Source of the DNA: Verrucomicrobiota bacterium
Lineage (GTDB): Bacteria > Verrucomicrobiota > Verrucomicrobiia > Limisphaerales > CAZBKV01
NCBI GenBank assembly: GCA_021160185.1
Contig: JAGHDA010000192.1
Coordinates: forward strand, 1 to 5,387
DNA length: 5,387 nucleotides
Reading direction: 5' to 3'
In this document: one piece after another, positions 1 through 5,387 of the stretch
Position numbering within the stretch: position 1 is the first letter of the stretch
Layout of the letters: every line of letters starts with the position of its first letter
Made by a program: the position numbers and the translations under genes
The notes under the pieces: generated by a model
Database searches by the model: none
What the model saw: only the letters and a program-made list of their open reading frames with translations
Told to the model about the DNA's origin: nothing

Positions 1-185
1 ACCAGATTCCAGCCGCGAAATGCGAATGCGCGCTGGCATCCGGGAAAATGCGGAAACGTTACCGGCTCGGGCGCGTTGCCCATCGGCAGTTGGAGCCGGG
101 CGAACGTTGCCGCCGCGGCCAGACACGCAAGCGCGGAAACCAAGCCGGGGCGCGCCGCCCATCGCAGAAGGCCGCCGGTTCTCAC
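1..185 (-). CDS. Partial gene, N-terminus of an exported or membrane-anchored protein of unknown function
   Basis: Reading the minus strand from GTG at 185 gives 61 open codons to the window edge, so the 3' part is missing. The N-terminus looks like a signal peptide or membrane anchor: a short basic part (VRTGGLLRWAARPG), a hydrophobic stretch at residues 15-29 (LVSALACLAAAATFA), then a proline-containing segment. Residues 41-61 follow with PVTFPHFPGC and FAFRGWNL. From memory, the FPHFP...AF..R.WNLV pattern resembles the start of a family of large uncharacterised Verrucomicrobia/Planctomycetes proteins (typically FPHFPxRLHAFVWRNW); this could not be checked. GTG is chosen because it is the first usable start in this frame after the stop of the upstream gene and it directly precedes the hydrophobic segment; no convincing Shine-Dalgarno sequence is seen. 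It lies 76 bases downstream of the glycoside hydrolase gene on the same strand, so co-transcription is plausible. Confidence is for a real gene; the product is unidentified. Confidence 0.6.
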   Translation of the reverse strand, partial: MRTGGLLRWAARPGLVSALACLAAAATFARLQLPMGNAPEPVTFPHFPGCQRAFAFRGWNL

Positions 186-261
186 GCCAAAAAGCCGATG
201 GAATGCCCCGCGTCGCTCGAGAGGTCCCTTCAGACGCCTTGGAGCGGACCCTCGTCCGACG

Positions 262-2496
262 CTACTGGAGTTTCGCAAACCGGATTTCCCAATCCGCGGT
301 TTTCGTGGCCGACGGGACCAGCCGCACGGTCGCGATCCGGTCCTGGACGGTCACCGCCGCCTTGTCCCCGTCCACGGTTGCGCCGACCACGCGGTAGCCC
401 GAGGGAAGATAGACCGTCAGTCCATACGGATCGCCCGCCACCACGGCGCTCCGGCCGGCAAGGGCGTTGCGGCGGGCTTCCCACCGCTCGTCCCGCAGGC
501 TCACCCCGCCCTGTGACAGGTGCCGCGTGGTCGAGATCACCCACGGATGCGGACGCGCCTCGCGAATGGCAAACACGTCCATGCCGTTGTTCTCATCCAT
601 CGCCGGCGCGACAAACGAGCCTGTGAATTTGCCGAGGAACTGCTGGTCCCAAAACTCGAAAACCAAGTATTCGCGGTCGTCGGGCAGGCCAAGGTCGGCG
701 AACTTGATTTCCTGCGCAGGCCGGCCCTGGTTGTCGAACACCCATTCCTTCTCCCGTTTCACGCCCCACTGAATCCGGGCCAGCACGGACCAATGATCGA
801 ACGGCCGATCGATCTCCTGCAGCCACCATTCCATGGCGCGCCGGCCACAACTGTAAAGCTGGCCGGGCGCGGTGAAGAGCACGGGCGCGCTGCGTTTCAT
901 GCCCTCGAGGTTGCGGTCGTCCTGATAGACCTCGAGCTTGTCGCTGACCATGAGCGCGCTGCCGGCCATGGCGCAGACGGCGGGCCGGATGATCGAGCGG
1001 GCGGGCACAGGCGCGTCAAGGCCGAACACCGGCATCTGCGCGTCCGCGTCCATGAGCCACTCGCCCAGCACATCGCAATGATCCGGGTCGTTCCGCCAGA
1101 CCACGCCTTCCAGGAAGTTGTACTGCGCCAGCGTGCGCGGCTGGAAGCCGTCGTTGCTCAAGCGGGCGCCGTCCACCAGGCCGATGAGGGGCTTGGCGTT
1201 GGCCACCGAATGACAAGCAAGGAGGTAAACATCGCGCCCCAACTCCTCGCGGGCGACGGTGTCCCACACGCGCAACGACTGCTCCGGCGTGGTGGCATGG
1301 GTCCTGAAAAAGTCGGCGCACTCCTTGCTCTGGTAGGCGCGCAGCAGATCGCCTGCGCCGTCAATCTTGACGTACTCCCAACCCTGGGCTTTGAGCCCGC
1401 GATAGAGCTTGCGAATCATGTTCTCGACCGCCTCTTCGTTGGTGGTGTCCAGCATGTAGAACCCGCTGCGCATGACCAAGGAGCCGTCGGATTTTCTCAC
1501 GAACCAGTCGGGATGCGCGGCCGCGATATCCTTGACGTGCGGATCGCTGGGACGATGGACACGGTGCACCCAAATGCCGGGTTTCATCCCGGCGGCCCGG
1601 ATGGCCTTGATGGCATATTGCCAGCCGCCTGGGAATTTCTTCGGGTTCCAATTCAGCCAGTTCTCGGGGCAACTGCCGTTGCCCTGCTGGTAAGTGTCGT
1701 CAAACTGCATGTAGACATAGCCGAAGTCGGGCAGACGCTTTGCGACGAACAACGCCAGCATCGCGTCCAGTGTCCGCTGCGTGAAGCTGTGGCGATAGGC
1801 CCACCAGGTGCAGTAGCCGGTCAACGAGCCCTTCCAAATCCGATAAGTCCAGGGCTCGAAATATGCGAAGCCCAGATGCTTCTGGTAAAAGCGGGGTCGG
1901 AAGATGAGTTCAATGCTTTTGCCCTTGCTTTCGAAGGCGAACGTGCGCCGCCCGCCGGCGTCGGTCCGCGGCTGAATGCGCGTCGCCCCGTCGCCCGGCC
2001 CCTCCAGCGCCCAGTCCCAGCGGCGATCATACACGGCGTTGTTGCGCAAGTTGCGGCTGAGCCCAACGCTGTTGCGCACATACGCAAACCGCTGTTGCGC
2101 TTGAGAAAGCGTCTCGGCGGGAAACGCTTCCCCGCTGGCGGTCACCGTGCCGCGCAGCGCCAGTTGCACGCCGTCCCGGGGCTCGGCCAGGGTGAACCGA
2201 AGCCGTTGCTCGACCCGGTCGCCGGCGGCGATCTTCGGCTCCATCTTGATCCCAACGCCGCCGATCTGTTCGCGGTCGCCTGTCGCCACAACCTGGGCAT
2301 CCAGGATGACACCGCCGTGGTAACGAACACTCAAAACGCCGCGCCCGGCATCCCACGACACCGCGGCGGGCGCATTCGGAGGGGGTTCGGCGGCGGGCGC
2401 CGCCGCGGACGATCCGGCGTAGTTCAACACGACCAGGATCAATCCGAGCAACGTCAGCTTCGACAGAACGCTTGAATTCTTTGCTGTGCTTTTCAT
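262..2496 (-). CDS. Secreted clan GH-D glycoside hydrolase, alpha-galactosidase-like (GH36/GH27-related)
   Basis: A complete 744-residue protein, ATG at 2496 to TAG at 264-262, close to the usual length of GH36 enzymes. Residues 1-33 form a signal peptide: Lys2, Lys6 and Lys13, a hydrophobic core LTLLGLILVVL, then an Ala-rich cleavage region. Residues 45-225 look like an N-terminal beta-sandwich. The catalytic (beta/alpha)8 barrel spans about 226-520, opening with TGYCTWWAYR and YMQFDDTYQQ (FDD at 265-267), then GMKPGIWVH. The predicted nucleophile is Asp379 in YVKIDG (1362-1360) and the predicted acid/base is Asp449 in ARLSNDG (1152-1150), followed by WRNDPDHCD and ALMVSDKLE. Residues from about 580 form a C-terminal beta-sandwich. 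Clan GH-D enzymes are retaining and mostly release alpha-linked galactose or N-acetylgalactosamine; the true substrate cannot be read from the sequence. It probably acts in the periplasm or outside the cell. Only a weak GAGG (2512-2509), 12 bases before the ATG, precedes the start. The clan is well supported; the family and substrate are less certain. Confidence 0.93.
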   Translation of the reverse strand: MKSTAKNSSVLSKLTLLGLILVVLNYAGSSAAAPAAEPPPNAPAAVSWDAGRGVLSVRYHGGVILDAQVVATGDREQIGGVGIKMEPKIAAGDRVEQRLRFTLAEPRDGVQLALRGTVTASGEAFPAETLSQAQQRFAYVRNSVGLSRNLRNNAVYDRRWDWALEGPGDGATRIQPRTDAGGRRTFAFESKGKSIELIFRPRFYQKHLGFAYFEPWTYRIWKGSLTGYCTWWAYRHSFTQRTLDAMLALFVAKRLPDFGYVYMQFDDTYQQGNGSCPENWLNWNPKKFPGGWQYAIKAIRAAGMKPGIWVHRVHRPSDPHVKDIAAAHPDWFVRKSDGSLVMRSGFYMLDTTNEEAVENMIRKLYRGLKAQGWEYVKIDGAGDLLRAYQSKECADFFRTHATTPEQSLRVWDTVAREELGRDVYLLACHSVANAKPLIGLVDGARLSNDGFQPRTLAQYNFLEGVVWRNDPDHCDVLGEWLMDADAQMPVFGLDAPVPARSIIRPAVCAMAGSALMVSDKLEVYQDDRNLEGMKRSAPVLFTAPGQLYSCGRRAMEWWLQEIDRPFDHWSVLARIQWGVKREKEWVFDNQGRPAQEIKFADLGLPDDREYLVFEFWDQQFLGKFTGSFVAPAMDENNGMDVFAIREARPHPWVISTTRHLSQGGVSLRDERWEARRNALAGRSAVVAGDPYGLTVYLPSGYRVVGATVDGDKAAVTVQDRIATVRLVPSATKTADWEIRFAKLQ

Positions 2497-2651
2497 GTAA
2501 GTTGCTGGCCTCGAAGCTGCCGGTTCGCTCCCGAAAATGCAACTCGATTGATTGCCTTAACCAGAAAATCCCGAACACACGCACGTTCAGCCGCTCGTCC
2601 CGAAAGCTCCTGTTGAAACCAGCGCTCTCGCTCCACCCGGGGCTTCCTCTT

Positions 2652-2680
2652 CTGACGTTTTGCCCGATCCCCCGCATACT
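2652..2680 (+). promoter_or_regulatory. Candidate sigma70-like promoter for the LamG/FN3/C25-like gene
   Basis: CTGACG (2652-2657) matches four of six bases of TTGACA, and CATACT (2675-2680) matches four of six bases of TATAAT, with an ideal 17-base spacer. Transcription would start near 2687, giving an untranslated leader of about 80 bases. Matches of this quality arise by chance, and promoter consensus in this lineage is not well established, so this is only a candidate. Confidence 0.25.
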
Positions 2681-2701
2681 GCTTGGACCGGTTTCCGAGA
2701 A

Positions 2702-2715
2702 CGGCGGATTCGCCG
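2702..2715 (+). other. Small perfect hairpin in the leader of the LamG/FN3/C25-like gene
   Basis: CGGCG (2702-2706) and CGCCG (2711-2715) form a perfect five-pair GC stem around the loop GATT. It would lie in the leader RNA if transcription starts near 2687. Its 3' arm touches a GGGAGG at 2715-2720 that could serve an alternative GTG start at 2730. Short GC hairpins are common in DNA this GC-rich, so a regulatory role is speculative. Confidence 0.2.
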
Positions 2716-2756
2716 GGAGGATTGGGCTTGTGCGGCGCGGGCGGAGGAGGCAGCTT

Positions 2757-2764
2757 CGGGGTGA
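2757..2764 (+). promoter_or_regulatory. Likely ribosome binding site that favours the ATG at 2769
   Basis: CGGGGTGA matches six of eight bases of the ideal GGAGGTGA, and its GG-rich part ends seven bases before the ATG at 2769. A stronger purine run, GGAGGAGG (2743-2750), is 18 bases away, which is longer than usual. Together with the signal peptide that begins at this ATG, this supports 2769 as the start. GTG 2730, preceded by GGGAGG at nine-base spacing, is the main alternative and would add 13 mostly basic residues. Confidence 0.4.
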
Positions 2765-2768
2765 AAAG

Positions 2769-5324
2769 ATGAACGCGATGTCTTCTGTCGGCTTGTCCCG
2801 ATTGCGCCGAAGAGCCCGCGCAAAACGGGGCTTTCTCACGCTGATCGCTTGGGCGCTTGCCGCGGCAGGCGGTTGGCTGCCTCTTCGCGCCGCGGCGGCC
2901 TCCGCAGCCAAGGAATTGGTTCGCCTCCGGTTCGATCGGAAGCCCCTCCCCGCGGAGGGTTCGGCCCTCGCCGGCGCGCCGGCGGGCGCCGCTCGGGGGC
3001 TGGCCTGTTTCGGCGCGCGCGCGGCAAAGCCGTTTCGGATTTCCGGCGTCGGCCAGGACGGCAAGACCCGGCTTTCCTTCCCCTCGGGGGCGGTGCGGAT
3101 TGTCTTCCGACCAGGCTGGAAGGCGACGGGCATTTCGCCCATGGGCGGAGCGATGAGCCGCGGCCCGGGACATTGGGCGCGGCTGTTTGAGCTGGGCGAA
3201 GAGGCGGAGGCGGGACGGTTTGTCGATCGGCTCTCTCTCCGATTGGATCCTTCGGGGAAATTCCTGGCTCTTGTGAGCCGGGACGGCTCCGGCAAGACGG
3301 CCACTAATTTTCTCTGCCGCGTGATCTGGCCGACCGCGGGCCTCGGCCGGATGGCCCGGCCCGGCGGCGCGCCTTGGGCCGCGAAGGAAATCATCGTCAA
3401 CTTTTGTCCCCAGAGCGTGGAGGTAATCGTAGACGGCTCTTTGCAGCGGGATCTGCGGCTGCGCCGCAGCTCGGGCAAGGGACTGGGAAGCGCGCGAGTG
3501 AGCGCCGCTCGCCTGCGGCTGGCGGCGGGCTCCGGCCTCGACGGCGCCGATCCCGCCGAAGGTTGGATCGTGGAGATAGCCGCGTTCGACGCGCCGGTCT
3601 CGCCCCTGCGATCCTTGGCCGCGGCGCGCATGTGGGCTTTAAGCGCTTCGGCCGCCGCGTCGCCGCCGGCAGTGAGCCTGGACGCCTACGACTACACCGG
3701 CCGGCCGCTTCGCGTGCGGCGCCGGGCCGCAGGGAGCTCGGAATGGACGGCTTTGCCTCCCCAGGAAAACGCGGGAGTCTACTTGGATCGCGATCCGCGG
3801 CTTCGCCCCGGCAACTGCTACGAATACGAGACCGGCGGCCGCCGCATCCGCGCCTGCATTGACGCGGCTCCTGCGAACAAGCCGCGTTCCGCGCTTATTC
3901 TAGTTGACCGCACGCTGATCCGGCGGCTGGGGGATCAACTGGTTCAGTTCCACCGCGATCTTGTGGCCGAGGGCTGGCGGGTGATCCTCGATGAAGCTCC
4001 CCGCCAGGATGACGACGCCTGGCGGCGCGGGCCGATCAACCGCGCCTACATCCGCGACGTGGCCGCGGTCAAAAGCCGCATTCTCCGGGCCGCCCGCGAA
4101 GCCCCCGCGCCGTTAGCCGCGGTCATCCTTGTGGGCCATGTCGTCACGCCCTACTCCGGCTCGTGGAGCGAAGACGGTCATCCGGGGCAAATCGGCGCCT
4201 GGCCTGCGGACAGCTACTACGGCGACCTGGACGGCGAATGGCCGGATCGGACGGTGAACACCGCCCGCAGGAGCCGCTCCGCGCTCCGCCGCAATGTCCC
4301 CGGCGACGGCAAGTTCGACCTGAACTTCTTCTCCGATCTTTCCCCCCGATCGCCGGACGCGGCCGGAGTGGAAACCGCCGTAGGCCGAATTGATTTCGCC
4401 AACATGAAAGCGCTTCAGCCGGGCGACGAGCTCGGTCTGCTCCGCCGATACTTTCGGAAAAACCACGAGTACCGGACCGGCCTGCTCCGTTTCGAGCCCC
4501 GAGTGCTGGCAGGCGCCTTTTTCGGCGGGCCGTGGCATTTGGAAGGCCGGGCGATTTACGCCAACGCCCTCGCGTTGGCCTCCCGCGCGTTCGGCGACCC
4601 GGAGGTCTCCTGCGCGGAGGGGGAAGCCTTTTACTCCGGCCCTGAAGGGAGTTTCCTCTGGGCCATGTGCGGCGGCTACGGCGGCTCCTCTGCGCTTCAC
4701 AACAGCCCCTCGATTCGGCGGATGCTCGGGCTCCGCCCTTGCAACACGGCCTCGCTTTCCCGACAGGAGCCGCCCGCGCGGGCTGCGTTCTATCTGCTCA
4801 AGGGCTCCTATTTCGGTTCGTGGGACAGTCCGAACAACTTCCTGCGCGCCGTGTTGGCTCAGCCTCGGGCTGGACTGGCAGTCTCCTGGACCCGAACCAA
4901 GTTGTGGCGCTACAAAGGCCCTGCGGCCGGCGAGCCGATCGGCCGGGCGTTCATCGACACCGCCCGCGGGCGCGCCAGCGTTCGGACGGTGTTCCTCCTC
5001 GGCGATCCCACGCTGCGCTTTTACACGACTCCGCCGCCGTCCGGGGGAGAGGCGCGGCGGGAAGGCGGCGGGGTGAAGCTCCGCTGGCGACCCTCCCCCG
5101 CCCCCGGGGCGCGTCATTTTGTTTATCGCTCCGAGGAAGGCTTGGACGGAGAGTTCAAGCTGCTCACGCCTGAGGGCCTCAACGCGGCGGAGTTCGTCGA
5201 TCCCGCTCCCCCGCAGAGCGGCCGGGCCGTCTACCTGATTCGCGCCGCCGAGCGCCTTGCGACCGGCTCCGGAACGTTCTGGAACCTCAGCGCCGGGGAG
5301 CTTGTGGAATGGGAGGAACGCTAG
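2769..5324 (+). CDS. Secreted multidomain protein: LamG-like, FN3-like, peptidase C25-like core, C-terminal FN3-like
   Basis: An 851-residue protein, ATG 2769 to TAG 5322-5324. Residues 1-46 are a signal peptide: an arginine-rich start, hydrophobic core FLTLIAWALAAAGG, and cleavage near AAAASA. Residues about 80-275 look like a LamG/concanavalin sandwich (ARLFELG, LSLRLD, EIIVNF, VEVIVDGSLQ, WIVEIAAFD). Residues about 298-366 resemble FN3 (LRVRRRAAGSSEW, YLDRDPRLRPGNCYEYE). Residues about 372-752 resemble peptidase C25: SALILVD, AAVILVGH, WPADSYYGDLDG, ETAVGRIDF, LLRRYFRKNHEYRTG and the terminal FLLGDPTLRFY. Where active C25 enzymes have Gly-His-Gly this protein reads MCGGYGGSS (633-641), and where they have the nucleophilic Cys it reads KGSYFGSWDSPNNFLRA (678-694), so peptidase activity is doubtful. 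Residues about 765-845 are another FN3-like domain (VKLRWRPSPAPG, HFVYRSEEG, YLIRAAERL) ending in GTFWNLSAG. No sorting signal or C-terminal anchor is recognised. It probably works outside the cytoplasm in binding or adhesion. Domain calls are by eye; the C25-like core is best supported. Confidence 0.88.
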   Translation: MNAMSSVGLSRLRRRARAKRGFLTLIAWALAAAGGWLPLRAAAASAAKELVRLRFDRKPLPAEGSALAGAPAGAARGLACFGARAAKPFRISGVGQDGKTRLSFPSGAVRIVFRPGWKATGISPMGGAMSRGPGHWARLFELGEEAEAGRFVDRLSLRLDPSGKFLALVSRDGSGKTATNFLCRVIWPTAGLGRMARPGGAPWAAKEIIVNFCPQSVEVIVDGSLQRDLRLRRSSGKGLGSARVSAARLRLAAGSGLDGADPAEGWIVEIAAFDAPVSPLRSLAAARMWALSASAAASPPAVSLDAYDYTGRPLRVRRRAAGSSEWTALPPQENAGVYLDRDPRLRPGNCYEYETGGRRIRACIDAAPANKPRSALILVDRTLIRRLGDQLVQFHRDLVAEGWRVILDEAPRQDDDAWRRGPINRAYIRDVAAVKSRILRAAREAPAPLAAVILVGHVVTPYSGSWSEDGHPGQIGAWPADSYYGDLDGEWPDRTVNTARRSRSALRRNVPGDGKFDLNFFSDLSPRSPDAAGVETAVGRIDFANMKALQPGDELGLLRRYFRKNHEYRTGLLRFEPRVLAGAFFGGPWHLEGRAIYANALALASRAFGDPEVSCAEGEAFYSGPEGSFLWAMCGGYGGSSALHNSPSIRRMLGLRPCNTASLSRQEPPARAAFYLLKGSYFGSWDSPNNFLRAVLAQPRAGLAVSWTRTKLWRYKGPAAGEPIGRAFIDTARGRASVRTVFLLGDPTLRFYTTPPPSGGEARREGGGVKLRWRPSPAPGARHFVYRSEEGLDGEFKLLTPEGLNAAEFVDPAPPQSGRAVYLIRAAERLATGSGTFWNLSAGELVEWEER

Positions 5325-5387
5325 CCCTCGACCGCAGGCCGGGGCGAGGCGGGACGCCCATCGACTCAAATGGCATGAGACCGAAAT
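5325..5387 (+). other. Window tail after the LamG/FN3/C25-like gene; possible start of a next gene
   Basis: These 63 bases follow the stop codon. CCTCG (5326-5330) can pair with CGAGG (5345-5349) across a 14-base loop, and GGCG (5348-5351) with CGCC (5355-5358) across a 3-base loop, but no T-run follows, so neither is a standard intrinsic terminator. ATG at 5375 begins an open frame (M-R-P-K) that runs off the window; ATG at 5370 meets a stop two codons later. Too little sequence remains to decide whether a gene starts here. Confidence 0.25.

Larger units (their letters stand above)
2497..2768. promoter_or_regulatory. Divergent intergenic region between the glycosidase and the LamG/FN3/C25-like gene
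   Basis: These 272 bases separate two start codons that point away from each other, so the region must carry upstream signals for both genes unless one is transcribed from farther away. The plus-strand reading frame of the right-hand gene stays open through here as far as 2472, but the translation lacks any domain character, and a signal peptide begins at 2769, so it is treated as noncoding. In the plus direction a weak sigma70-like promoter and a possible ribosome binding site are visible and listed separately. In the minus direction no convincing -35/-10 pair was found. No clear operator palindrome, riboswitch or small gene was recognised. Confidence 0.6.

Noticed and set aside
245..258. 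Hairpin CGGAC-CCTC-GTCCG just after the glycosidase stop, considered as a terminator
   Set aside because: The stem has only five pairs and no T-run follows on the minus strand, so it does not meet the intrinsic terminator pattern.
20..626. Three overlapping plus-strand open frames at the left end
   Set aside because: They overlap each other in all three frames, are rich in Arg, Pro and Ser, and lie opposite the glycosidase 3' end and the left-edge minus-strand gene.
520..2475. A 651-codon plus-strand open frame running antisense to almost the entire glycosidase gene
   Set aside because: Its translation has no recognisable domain, and it is opposite a clear enzyme with catalytic motifs. Long antisense frames are expected in GC-rich coding DNA because stop codons are rare.
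2472..2768. Upstream extension of the right-hand gene to an ATG at 2472, giving 99 more residues
   Set aside because: The added segment overlaps the start of the divergent glycosidase gene and shows no domain character, and it would bury the evident signal peptide that starts at 2769.
2027..3631. A 534-codon minus-strand open frame spanning the start of the glycosidase, the intergenic region and the start of the right-hand gene
   Set aside because: It overlaps two better-supported genes, its translation is arginine- and proline-rich low-complexity sequence, and no domain or signal is seen.
5326..5358. Two small GC hairpins after the right-hand gene, considered as a terminator
   Set aside because: The stems have four or five pairs, and an ordinary mixed sequence rather than a T-run follows.
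4113..5369. A 418-codon minus-strand open frame opposite the C25-like and FN3-like regions
   Set aside because: It is antisense to a well-supported multidomain protein, and the translation is Gly-, Arg- and Pro-rich without motifs.
1..5387. CRISPR array, tRNA or rRNA genes, insertion sequence ends, toxin-antitoxin genes
   Set aside because: No regularly spaced repeats, cloverleaf sequences, transposase motifs or paired small genes were seen on either strand.

Overview
This is a GC-rich bacterial window with two complete protein-coding genes facing away from each other and, at the left edge, the start of a third gene. All three predicted proteins begin with an export-type signal or membrane-anchor sequence, so the locus looks like envelope or secreted functions. 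The mix of families suggests a member of the PVC superphylum, most likely Verrucomicrobiota (or Planctomycetota): a clan GH-D glycosidase, a LamG-like/FN3 protein built on a peptidase C25-like core, and an N-terminus resembling a Verrucomicrobia/Planctomycetes-type protein. This taxonomic placement is inference from protein character; there is no rRNA or marker gene.

Layout, left to right. Positions 1-185 (minus) hold the first 61 codons of a gene that runs off the left edge. It starts with GTG, has a hydrophobic N-terminus, and its product is not identified. Positions 262-2496 (minus) encode a complete 744-residue secreted alpha-galactosidase-like glycoside hydrolase of clan GH-D, with both expected catalytic aspartates present. 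Only 76 bases separate its stop from the left-edge gene, with no intrinsic terminator seen, so the two could be co-transcribed. Positions 2497-2768 are a 272-base divergent intergenic region that must hold the upstream signals for both directions; one weak sigma70-like promoter and a plausible ribosome binding site are visible for the plus strand. Positions 2769-5324 (plus) encode a complete 851-residue secreted multidomain protein: signal peptide, LamG/concanavalin-like sandwich, FN3-like domain, C25 (gingipain)-like core, C-terminal FN3-like domain. The last 63 bases (5325-5387) are the tail of the window and may include the first bases of another gene.

How they may work together (inference): the GH-D enzyme would remove alpha-linked sugars, probably galactose or a related sugar, from a glycan outside the cytoplasm. 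The LamG/FN3 protein could be an adhesive or binding partner at the cell surface, or an unrelated neighbour. Its C25-like core appears to lack the His-Cys dyad of active gingipain-type peptidases, which is the most interesting point in the window. I see no CRISPR array, tRNA, rRNA, insertion sequence, or clear evidence for an entirely new system.
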